Assembly: GCA_002311925.1 (NCBI GenBank)
Contig: DCAK01000108.1
Span: forward strand, 1 to 13,592
Origin: Planctomycetes bacterium UBA1135
GTDB taxonomy: Bacteria > Planctomycetota > UBA1135
DNA length: 13,592 bases
Reading direction: 5' to 3'
The notes beneath the pieces were generated by a model, which had not been told where the DNA came from, ran no database searches, and was given only the letters and a program-made list of their open reading frames with translations. This document shows, piece after piece, positions 1-6,797 of this stretch. Each line of letters begins with the position of its first letter. Positions within the stretch are counted from its first letter, which is position 1. The position numbers and the translations under genes were made by a program.

Positions 1-576
1 TTCAACGCCCGCCATTTTCGGGCCAGGCTCAACGAAGAATTCGAACGCAGCGCCCGCCACAAGTCGCCCCTTTGCCTGGTGCTTCTCGACCTGGATGATT
101 TCAAGGGAGTCAATGACACCACCTCCTATGAGTTCGGAGACCTGGTGCTGCGGACCATGGCCGAGGTTCTTCGCAAGAGCATCCGATCCATCGACATTCC
201 AGCTCGCATCGGCGGAGACGAATTCGCGGTCCTCCTTCCCGCGACCACCCTGGAGGAAGGGGTCGCCGTGGGGTCCCGCATCCGGGCCCTGGCCGAACGC
301 ACCCAGGCCTCCGACGCCTCGCACTCGGCCCGGCTTTCGGTTTCGGTAGGAGTCGCAGGTTTCGGCGGGATGGGACTGGAGGAGCCCTCGGCCTTCTTCC
401 TCCAGGCCAACCAGGCCCTCAAGGCCGCCAAGCGTGGGGGGAAGAATCGGCTCTCCTTCTTCGACCCCAGGGGCGAGGAAAAGGAGTCCTCTCGGAGCGA
501 CGGGGAAGGGAAGGTCGAATCCGGAGAAGGGGAAGCCGACCCTGGAGCCTCAGCCGCCGACCACAGGGGAATCTAG
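1..576 (+). CDS. GGDEF-domain diguanylate cyclase, C-terminal part (5' end outside window)
   Basis: The reading frame is open from base 1, so the N-terminus, probably with a sensor or receiver domain, lies outside the window. The visible part is a GGDEF domain, which makes cyclic di-GMP from two GTP. Seen in sequence: the metal-binding segment LVLLDLDDFKGVND (codons from about base 82), an intact GGDEF motif at 211-225, and an RxxD inhibitory site (RSID) just upstream, suggesting product feedback inhibition. One oddity: the segment after FKGVND reads TTSYEFGD, so the usual Gly-His pair of NDxxGHxxGD is Ser-Tyr. The last ~40 residues are a charged Ser/Glu/Gly-rich tail beyond the domain. The gene ends tail-to-tail with the next gene, overlapping it by 27 bp. 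The family call is secure. Whether it is active is an inference from the intact GGDEF motif. Confidence 0.9.
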   Translation, partial: FNARHFRARLNEEFERSARHKSPLCLVLLDLDDFKGVNDTTSYEFGDLVLRTMAEVLRKSIRSIDIPARIGGDEFAVLLPATTLEEGVAVGSRIRALAERTQASDASHSARLSVSVGVAGFGGMGLEEPSAFFLQANQALKAAKRGGKNRLSFFDPRGEEKESSRSDGEGKVESGEGEADPGASAADHRGI

Positions 577-1734
577 CCAAACCACGGGATCCAGCCAATC
601 GGCATGGGTGCCCGCTGGAATCGGGTCCAGGGCCAGGGTTTTCAAGGAAAGCTTCCCCTTCCGTGGGAGGGGGCCGAATAGGAGGAAGGGAGGGTCTCCC
701 GCCCCCATTTCAGGAGACCTGGCCACCAGCCGACCATCCAGGAAAACCTCGAACCGGGCCTTCCCGGCATTGCGAAATCCGGCGACTTCGTCGTCCAGGC
801 CCACCCTCGCCATGAATATCCCCGGGCCCGCATGGTCGAAGGTCAGTGAGGTGGGAGCCTGGGTCCCCCACCCCAAGGCGGCCTCGGTTCCCGAAACCGA
901 CAGGATGCGCCCCTCCACCGAGCGGCCTCTCCGGGGGGACCAATCCACTGCGCCCCGGGGAAAGACAACGGAGGGCGACCACCCCCTCCCCAATTCCTGA
1001 ACGTCGCCTCCTCTCCGAGCCACCCGCCGGACCGCCCCCACAGGCAGCTGGAAAGGTTGAGCGAAGCCGGGCTGAACTTCGAGTCCACCCGCTCCCCCTT
1101 GCAGGGTCGCAGTGCGGAAAGACCCTCCCCCGCGGAGAAAGACCCAGAACCCCTCCCCCTTCTTCAAGGATTCGGTCCCGGTGAGTTGGATGGAACTCAC
1201 CTGCGCCCAGGGGTGGCGGCTCTCTCCTCCGGGACCCTCGAAGGTCAATCCTTCCCTCCCCATGGCCAGGCACCAGCCCGACCGTGGGTCCCCAGGACCG
1301 TCCTTTTCGCCCCCTAGAACGAGGCGATCCTTCGCGCCTCCCCTCGGGAAGGGACGGGCGTTCCCGCGCATGACGCCTTCCACTTCGTTGAGGTTGACAT
1401 CAATCTCGACTCCGCAGGGCAAGGACCAGGAAATCCGGTCTCCTCCCCCCTCCACGAGGGTTCCCGGTAAGCGGGATCCGTCACGAAGGTGGAGGAACCA
1501 GGACGAAGGGGCGAGCGGGGCGCTTCCGTCCCATCCGATTTCCACCCAGGAGCCGGGAAGGCCCTTCCCCTTGAGCTTCCCCTGGTCGAATCCGGTCAAG
1601 GAAGAAGTGGCGGGGAGGGGAGATTCGCCGGCTCGAGTCGCGGACCAGGCTCGCGGAAAGGTGGCCGCGGGGTCCTGAAACCCCGGGAGGAGAAACAGAA
1701 GGGTAGAAAAGGAGGGAAACAGGGAGACAAGCAA
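550..1734 (-). CDS. Secreted NPCBM/NEW2-domain protein
   Basis: A 394-residue protein. The N-terminus is hydrophobic (residues 1-18, FSTLLFLLPG), consistent with export. The C-terminal ~100 residues (about 286-388) fit the NPCBM/NEW2 fold, a putative carbohydrate-binding module: FMARVGLDDEV, then RFEVFLDGRLVARS, a KLSLKTLALD strand and the terminal HADWLDPVVWL. The middle (about 75-240) is beta-rich with repeated short strands such as LHLRDGSRLPGTLVEG. I recognise no family there. No catalytic domain is visible, so a cell-surface sugar-binding or structural role is an inference. The start is TTG at 1734-1732; no ATG or GTG lies between it and the upstream in-frame stop at 1812-1810. It has no Shine-Dalgarno and no basic residue in the signal n-region, so the start is uncertain. 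The gene is divergent from groEL1. Confidence 0.72.
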   Translation of the reverse strand: MLVSLFPSFSTLLFLLPGFQDPAATFPRAWSATRAGESPLPATSSLTGFDQGKLKGKGLPGSWVEIGWDGSAPLAPSSWFLHLRDGSRLPGTLVEGGGDRISWSLPCGVEIDVNLNEVEGVMRGNARPFPRGGAKDRLVLGGEKDGPGDPRSGWCLAMGREGLTFEGPGGESRHPWAQVSSIQLTGTESLKKGEGFWVFLRGGGSFRTATLQGGAGGLEVQPGFAQPFQLPVGAVRRVARRGGDVQELGRGWSPSVVFPRGAVDWSPRRGRSVEGRILSVSGTEAALGWGTQAPTSLTFDHAGPGIFMARVGLDDEVAGFRNAGKARFEVFLDGRLVARSPEMGAGDPPFLLFGPLPRKGKLSLKTLALDPIPAGTHADWLDPVVWLDSPVVGG

Positions 1735-1753
1735 GGGGCCGCGAGGATAGAAT
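1724..1753 (+). promoter_or_regulatory. Weak candidate sigma70-type promoter for groEL1
   Basis: TAGAAT (1748-1753) matches five of six bases of the -10 consensus. GAGACA (1724-1729) is a four-of-six match to the -35 element, with an 18 bp spacer. Transcription would begin near 1760, leaving a leader of about 110 bases. The -10 lies inside the hairpin described at 1735-1769, so both readings cannot be fully independent. In a GC-rich genome with unknown sigma preferences this is only a candidate. Confidence 0.2.
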
Positions 1754-1769
1754 CCCCGGCCCCTTTTTT
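1735..1769 (+). terminator. Intrinsic-terminator-like hairpin with T6 tail at the head of the divergent NPCBM gene
   Basis: GGGGCC (1735-1740) pairs with GGCCCC (1758-1763). Inside it, GGAT (1745-1748) pairs with ATCC (1752-1755) around an AGA loop, and six T follow directly (1764-1769). On the + strand this has the shape of a rho-independent terminator. It sits against the TTG start of the minus-strand gene and ~100 bp before groEL1. It could stop antisense transcription arriving from the GGDEF gene. It could instead form a hairpin in the minus-strand leader, or act as a DNA operator. Confidence 0.45.
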
Positions 1770-1870
1770 CGATTCCTCTCGAGGAAACAAAAATCAGGGC
1801 TTCGGCGGTCTACTCCCCACCGTCTTCCCCGGGAATCCCCGGTTCAATTCCCCATCCTCTTCGGAAACCC
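1735..1870. promoter_or_regulatory. Divergent control region between the NPCBM gene and groEL1
   Basis: These 136 bp must hold the promoters for the chaperone operon and the divergent gene. Seen: the hairpin with T6; an inverted repeat TTCCTC-TC-GAGGAA (1773-1786); a 10 bp direct repeat GAATCCCCGG (1750-1759 and 1833-1842); and CCCCAT (1850-1855), which resembles part of a sigma32 -10 element but lacks a good -35 partner. No CIRCE operator (TTAGCACTC-N9-GAGTGCTAA) is present, so HrcA control of the usual type is not supported. No Shine-Dalgarno precedes the groEL1 ATG. Confidence 0.5.
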
Positions 1871-3490
1871 ATGGCGCAGAAAGAACTTACATTCGACACC
1901 GATGCCCGCGATGCCGTCCTCAGGGGCGTTGAAAAACTCGCGAACGCGGTCGTCTCCACTCTCGGGCCCAAAGGCAGGGCAGCCATTCTCGACAAGTCCT
2001 GGGGAGGTCCTCAGGTCACCAAGGACGGAGTCTCGGTGGCTCGTGAAATCGAACTCACCGACAAGGCTGAAAATCTGGGCGCCCAACTGGTCAAGGAGGC
2101 CGCCACCAAGACTTCCGACCGCGCCGGGGATGGAACCACAACCGCCACCTTGCTGGCCTGGTCCATCTACCGCAACGCGGTTCGCCACCTGACGGCCGGA
2201 GGCAATCCCTCCTCCCTCATCCGTGGCATTCGCAAGACCACGAACGCGGTCCTTGAGGACCTCACGGCCCACGCCGGCAAGGTCGAAGGAAACGACGCCA
2301 TCCGGGCCGTCGCCACCATTGCCTCCAACAACGACCCCATCATCGGCGACCTCATCGCCAAGGCCTTCGACGAGGTGGGAGAAGAAGGAGTCATCACCAT
2401 CGAGGAAGGCAAGAGCCTCGACACCGAGGTCAAGATTGTCACCGGAATGCAGTTCGACCGGGGTTTCATGTCCCCCAACTTCGCGACCAATTTCGACACC
2501 CTCGAATGCGTTCATGAGAATCCCCTCATTCTCATCCATGAGGAGAAGATCAAGTCGGCCCAGAAGCTCCTCCCCCTTCTCGAAAAGGCCAAGGAAGCCG
2601 GCCGTTCCCTCATCGTCGTCGCGGAGGACCTGGAAGGGGAAGCCCTTGCCACCCTGGTCCTGAACAAGATGCGCGGAATCGTTCAGGTCGCCGCCGTCAA
2701 GGCCCCCGGCTACGGAGACCGTCGCAAGGAGATGCTGCGCGATTTGGCCACCGTCACGGGCGCCGAGCCCATCATGAAGGACGACGGAATGGAGCTCGAC
2801 AAGGTCGAATTGGAATCCCTGGGAACCGCAAAGAAGGTTCTGATTGATTCAAACAGCACAACCGTGGTGGAGGGCGCCGGCGATCCGAAAGGGGTCGATG
2901 CCCGCGCCAACTTGATTCGCACGCAGATCGAGGAGACCAAGTCGGACTACGACCGCGAAAAACTCCAGGAACGACTTGCCAAGCTCGTCGGTGGCATCGC
3001 CCAGATCCAGGTCGGGGGCGCCACCGAAACCGAAGTCAAGGAGAAGAAGGCCCGGTTCGAAGACGCTCGCAACGCCACCCAGGCCGCCCTCGAGGAGGGC
3101 ATTCTCCCCGGCGGAGGCACCGCTCTCCTGCGCACATCCAAGGCCATCGCCTTGTCCCTCCCTCTCGAGGGAGAAGAAGCGGTCGGCCAAAGCATCCTGG
3201 TCGAGGCCCTCGAGGCCCCGCTTCGGACCATCGCTGAAAATGCCGGGCGGGACGGGTCGCTGGTGGCCCGCAAGGTTCTCGCCGAAAACAAGTACACCTT
3301 TGGCTGGAACGCCCTCGAGGACACTTTCGGAGACCTCGTGGAAATGGGAATCGTGGATTCCACCAAGGTCACGAAAACGGCCCTTCAAAACGCTGTTTCC
3401 GTGGCTTGCACACTCATGACCACCGACTGCCTCATCACCGAGCTTCCCGAAAAGAAGGACGATGGAGAGGATTACGGTGAGGACTTTTGA
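1871..3490 (+). CDS. groEL: GroEL1, 60 kDa chaperonin (diverged paralogue)
   Basis: Full-length chaperonin of 539 residues, forming the double-ring ATP-driven folding machine of the cytosol. E. coli numbering carries over almost exactly: ATP-binding GDGTTT with Asp87, Asp52 in TKDG, catalytic Asp398 in FEDARNATQ, then LPGGGTALL. The apical groove that binds clients and GroES is altered: Tyr199 is Phe, Leu200 is Met, Tyr203 is Asn and Val264 is Leu, while Phe204, Leu234, Leu237, Leu259 and Val263 are kept. The C-terminus is acidic ([12 protein letters not shown]) and lacks Gly-Met repeats. ATG at 1871 gives the standard MAQKELTF start; no Shine-Dalgarno precedes it. First gene of a chaperone operon, 48 bp before a second groEL. 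The family is certain. Specialised client range or altered GroES affinity is an inference from the Asn203 change. Confidence 0.97.
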   Translation: MAQKELTFDTDARDAVLRGVEKLANAVVSTLGPKGRAAILDKSWGGPQVTKDGVSVAREIELTDKAENLGAQLVKEAATKTSDRAGDGTTTATLLAWSIYRNAVRHLTAGGNPSSLIRGIRKTTNAVLEDLTAHAGKVEGNDAIRAVATIASNNDPIIGDLIAKAFDEVGEEGVITIEEGKSLDTEVKIVTGMQFDRGFMSPNFATNFDTLECVHENPLILIHEEKIKSAQKLLPLLEKAKEAGRSLIVVAEDLEGEALATLVLNKMRGIVQVAAVKAPGYGDRRKEMLRDLATVTGAEPIMKDDGMELDKVELESLGTAKKVLIDSNSTTVVEGAGDPKGVDARANLIRTQIEETKSDYDREKLQERLAKLVGGIAQIQVGGATETEVKEKKARFEDARNATQAALEEGILPGGGTALLRTSKAIALSLPLEGEEAVGQSILVEALEAPLRTIAENAGRDGSLVARKVLAENKYTFGWNALEDTFGDLVEMGIVDSTKVTKTALQNAVSVACTLMTTDCLITELPEKKDDGEDYGEDF

Positions 3491-3538
3491 TTCACACGAA
3501 CTTGACGAAAACACACCCTCGTTTCCCGACTCAGAACC

Positions 3539-5146
3539 ATGGCAAAGCAGATTCTTTTTGACGAGCAGGCCCGGACGAAACTCCAAGCCGGCATCCAGAC
3601 CCTTTCCAAGACCGTCTGCGTGACCCTCGGGCCCGCCGGCCGCAACGTCATCCTCGAGAAATCCTTCGGTGGCCCCGTGGTCACCAGGGACGGGGTGACA
3701 GTCGCCAAGGAAATCGAGGTCAAGGACCCTTTCGAGAACATCGGGGTCAAGCTGGTCCGCCAGGTGGCGTCCAAGACCAACGACGAGGCCGGAGACGGCA
3801 CCACCACCGCGACCCTTCTGGCCGCGGAAATGGTCAACCTGGGCCTGCGCCACATGACCGCAGGTGCCTCCCCCACCGCCCTTCGCAGGGGAATGGAAAT
3901 GGGGGCGGAGGCCGCGGTTTCCTTTCTCGCCACCCTGTCCAAGCCGGTTTCCGGCCGCGAGGACATCGTCAAGGTAGGAACCATTTCCTCGAACCAGGAC
4001 GGCCCCATGGGAGAGCTTTTCGCCGATGCCATGGACAAGGCAGGGAAACAAGGCGTCATTACGGTGGAAGAGGCCCAGGGGATGGAAACCACCCTGGACT
4101 ATGTGGATGGCATGGCCGTCGACAAGGGGTACATCTCCCCCTACTTCGTGACCGACCTGTCCAACATGACCGCGGATTACGAGGACGCCCTCATCCTGAT
4201 TCACGAGAAGAAGATTTCCTCCCTTGCCGAATTCCTTCCTGTTCTTGAACAAGCCGCTCAGGCCGGGAAACCCCTGGTCATCATCGCTGAGGATGTTGAG
4301 GGTGAAGCCCTTGCCGCCCTCGTTGTGAACAAGTTGCGCGGCGTCATGAAGGTCGTGGCCATCAAGGCCCCGGGCTTCGGCGACCGCCGCAAGGCGATGC
4401 TCGGCGACATCGCCGCCCTCACCGGCGCGACCGCCATCATGGAGGAGACTGGAATCAAGCTCGACAAGGTCGCGCTCGAACACCTCGGCCAGGTCCGCAA
4501 GGTTTCGGTCGAGAAGGACCGCACCCTTCTGGTGGACGGAGGCGGAAAGAAGAAGGCCATCAAGGAGAGGGTCGGCCAGATCCAGGCTCAAATCGAGAAG
4601 TCCACTTCCGACTACGACAAGGAAAAGCTGCAGGAACGGCTCGCCAAGCTCGCCGGAGGCGTCGCCGTCATCCAGGTGGGCGGAACCACCGAAGCCGAAA
4701 TGAAGGAGCGCAAGGCCCGCGCGGAGGACGCCCTCCACGCGACCCGCGCTGCCGTGGAAGAGGGCGTGGTCCCCGGAGGGGGAACCGCCATGCTTCGCTG
4801 CATCCCCGCGGTGGAAGCCGTGAAGGCAAAGGGTGATGAAGCCCTCGGGGTCGCCTTGATCGCCAAAGCTCTCCTCGCTCCCACCCGGGCCATCGCGGCG
4901 AACGCCGGATACGACGGTAGCGTGGTGGTCGCTGAAACCCTTGAATCCAAGGGATGGAACGGCTTCGACGCCCTCAAGGGCGAGCACTGCGACCTGGCAA
5001 AGGCCGGAATCATCGATCCCGCCAAGGTGGTGAGGCTCGCGATTCAAAATTCCGCTTCGGTTGCCTCCCTTCTCCTGACCACCAACACCCTGGTCACCGA
5101 ACTCAAGGAAGAAGAGGACCAGGCCGCCGAGGGCGCCGTCGCCTGA
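3539..5146 (+). CDS. groEL: GroEL2, 60 kDa chaperonin (canonical paralogue)
   Basis: Second full-length chaperonin, 535 residues, starting MAKQILFDEQAR. The ATP site is intact: GDGTTT with Asp86, which equals E. coli Asp87 with a one-residue offset, and the Asp of AEDALHATRAAVEEG. The apical groove keeps the aromatic set: GYISPYF gives Tyr198, Tyr202 and Phe203, followed by FLPVLE and EALAALVVN. This copy is therefore the better candidate for the general GroES-dependent chaperonin. The tail ends KEEEDQAAEGAVA with no Gly-Met repeat. ATG at 3539; no Shine-Dalgarno in the 48 bp spacer. It lies 3 bp before dnaJ, so co-transcription is very likely. GroES is not encoded in the window and must come from elsewhere. 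Divergence between the two copies is spread along the whole length, which argues against a recent duplication. Confidence 0.97.
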   Translation: MAKQILFDEQARTKLQAGIQTLSKTVCVTLGPAGRNVILEKSFGGPVVTRDGVTVAKEIEVKDPFENIGVKLVRQVASKTNDEAGDGTTTATLLAAEMVNLGLRHMTAGASPTALRRGMEMGAEAAVSFLATLSKPVSGREDIVKVGTISSNQDGPMGELFADAMDKAGKQGVITVEEAQGMETTLDYVDGMAVDKGYISPYFVTDLSNMTADYEDALILIHEKKISSLAEFLPVLEQAAQAGKPLVIIAEDVEGEALAALVVNKLRGVMKVVAIKAPGFGDRRKAMLGDIAALTGATAIMEETGIKLDKVALEHLGQVRKVSVEKDRTLLVDGGGKKKAIKERVGQIQAQIEKSTSDYDKEKLQERLAKLAGGVAVIQVGGTTEAEMKERKARAEDALHATRAAVEEGVVPGGGTAMLRCIPAVEAVKAKGDEALGVALIAKALLAPTRAIAANAGYDGSVVVAETLESKGWNGFDALKGEHCDLAKAGIIDPAKVVRLAIQNSASVASLLLTTNTLVTELKEEEDQAAEGAVA

Positions 5147-5149
5147 TTC

Positions 5150-6247
5150 TTGGCGGAACGAGACTATTACGAAGTTCTCGGGGTCGGGCGGGAAGCGTCG
5201 GACTCCGACATCAAGTCGGCGTACCGCAAGCTGGCCCTCAAGTTTCATCCCGATCGAAACAAGGAACCCGGCGCCGATGAAAAATTCAAGGAGGCCACCG
5301 AGGCCTACGCCATCCTTTCGGATTCCGGCAAGCGCCAGGCATATGACCAATTCGGCCACGCCGGCGTGACCGGACGCGCGGGCGGTGGGTCCCCTTTCGA
5401 GGGAATCGACCTCGAGCAGGTCTTTTCACAATTCGGAGATGTCTTCGGGCGAGGACGTTCTTCCGGATTCTTCGAGGACCTCCTGGGCTTCGGAGGTGGC
5501 GGAGGCCGCAAGGCCCGACGCGGGCGCAGCCTGAGGGCGGCCGTGGAAATCAGCCTGGAGGAGGTCATGGAGGGCGCGGAAAGGACTCTGGCGGTGAAAA
5601 GGGAGGAATCCTGCAACCCATGCAAGGGTTCCGGGGCGGCCCCCGGAAGCACCACCGAGAGCTGCCCCACATGCAACGGCCGGGGCCAGGTCCACCAGCA
5701 GCAGGGATTCTTCGCCGTACGGACCTCCTGCCCCCGTTGCAAAGGAGGCGGCAAGGTCGTCACCAAGCCCTGCGGCGCATGCCGGGGAAGCGGCCGGGAA
5801 TCGGTCCGCCGAGAAATCACCGTCAAGATTCCAGCCGGCATCGAGGACGGGTCCCAAGTTCGACTGGGCGGCGAGGGCGACGCGGGAGAGCAGGGAAACC
5901 CTTCGGGCGACCTCTTCGTGGAAATCCACATCGGCGAACACGATCGCTTCCACCGGGAAGGGCAGGACCTCTACACAGAAATTCCCCTCTCCTACTCCCA
6001 AGCCTGCCTGGGAGACAAGATCACCGTCCTCACCATGGACGGCGAGGCACGCATGACCATTCCCGCCGGAACCCCCACCGGGAAATTGTTCCGGCTGAAA
6101 ACCCAGGGCCTCCCCCGCCTTCATGGCGGACGCCGAGGCGACCTCTTCGTCCGGGTCTATGTTCACGTCCCGGACAAGATCCTGGGGGACGAAAAGAAAC
6201 TGCTCAAGGCCCTGGCCGAGTTGGAAAAGGACCGGAGCCAAGCCTGA
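5150..6247 (+). CDS. dnaJ: DnaJ (Hsp40) co-chaperone
   Basis: Complete 365-residue type I DnaJ, which delivers unfolded clients to DnaK and stimulates its ATPase. Domains in order: J domain (residues ~4-70) with HPD at 33-35; Gly/Phe-rich linker (~70-120); zinc-binding region with all four CxxCxGxG-type repeats (155-162, 172-179, 194-201, 208-215: [32 protein letters not shown]); then the C-terminal client-binding beta domains, with [19 protein letters not shown] and [12 protein letters not shown]. The start is TTG at 5150, three bases after the groEL2 stop; the next residues [11 protein letters not shown] fit the family start exactly, so the TTG is well supported. No Shine-Dalgarno is seen, and expression probably relies on reinitiation from groEL2. 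dnaK is not in the window. Confidence 0.96.
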   Translation: MAERDYYEVLGVGREASDSDIKSAYRKLALKFHPDRNKEPGADEKFKEATEAYAILSDSGKRQAYDQFGHAGVTGRAGGGSPFEGIDLEQVFSQFGDVFGRGRSSGFFEDLLGFGGGGGRKARRGRSLRAAVEISLEEVMEGAERTLAVKREESCNPCKGSGAAPGSTTESCPTCNGRGQVHQQQGFFAVRTSCPRCKGGGKVVTKPCGACRGSGRESVRREITVKIPAGIEDGSQVRLGGEGDAGEQGNPSGDLFVEIHIGEHDRFHREGQDLYTEIPLSYSQACLGDKITVLTMDGEARMTIPAGTPTGKLFRLKTQGLPRLHGGRRGDLFVRVYVHVPDKILGDEKKLLKALAELEKDRSQA

Positions 6248-6255
6248 GAAATCTG

Positions 6256-6753
6256 ATGAAAAAAGACGCCGAAGAAAACCCCGAGGAAGAATCCTTGGAG
6301 CATTGGAAGGACCGAGCCCTTAGGGCCCGCGCCGAACTCGAAAATTTCCGCAAGCGCACCGAGCTGGAGACGGAGGACCGGGTTCATCTCCGCCTTGAGG
6401 CTCTCCTCTCGGAATTGCTGGTGGTTTCCGACCACCTCGAACTCGCCCTCGCCGCCATCCCGTCGGACGACCCTGACGGCGCCGCGGTGGTTGCAGGAGT
6501 TCAGGCGATCGGCACCGAATTGGAATCGGTCCTCCGCCGTCATGGCCTCGACCCGGTCCAGGTGGAGGAGGATGCTTTCTTCGACCCTGAGTTTCACGAA
6601 GCCGTGGAAACCGTCACCGAAGATGAACTGAAAGAACCCCGGATGGAACTCCTCCGTAGGGGCTGGCGATTCGGCGACCGCATTCTCCGCCCTGCCAGGG
6701 TGCGATTGATCCGCCCTCCCGAGGAATCGGAATCCTCCTCGTCCGACGACTGA
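6256..6753 (+). CDS. grpE: GrpE, nucleotide exchange factor of DnaK
   Basis: A 165-residue GrpE, which releases ADP from DnaK and so completes the DnaK-DnaJ cycle. Residues ~1-60 are acidic then helical (HWKDRALRARAELENFRKR), the long coiled-coil dimer helix. Residues ~95-155 are the beta wing: RRHGLDPVQ, FFDPEFHEAVETV, LRRGWRFGDRILRPARVRL, the family signature. The ATG at 6256 is chosen over an open frame extending far upstream because that extension overlaps dnaJ and the family start fits here. It lies 8 bp after the dnaJ stop and is probably the last gene of the operon. The N-terminal acidic arm is short compared with E. coli GrpE (197 residues). The tail is Ser/Asp-rich. No clear terminator follows in the 44 bp before the next gene. 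Confidence 0.93.
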   Translation: MKKDAEENPEEESLEHWKDRALRARAELENFRKRTELETEDRVHLRLEALLSELLVVSDHLELALAAIPSDDPDGAAVVAGVQAIGTELESVLRRHGLDPVQVEEDAFFDPEFHEAVETVTEDELKEPRMELLRRGWRFGDRILRPARVRLIRPPEESESSSSDD

Positions 6754-6797
6754 GGAAGGCCCCAACATCGGGTCGGGTCGGCCGTTATTCTGTTCCC

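Noticed and set aside
1850..1855. CCCCAT as a sigma32 -10 element for groEL1
   Set aside because: No CTTGAA-like -35 element is found at the required distance, and C-rich hexamers are frequent here.
2849..5359. Open frame of 836 codons on the minus strand across groEL1, groEL2 and dnaJ
   Set aside because: It lies antisense to three unmistakable genes. Its protein is low-complexity Gly/Leu/Asp/His with no motif, the usual result of GC-rich codon use on the opposite strand.
6754..6797. Terminator after grpE
   Set aside because: GGCC...GGCC can pair over only four bases with a long loop, and no T-run follows.
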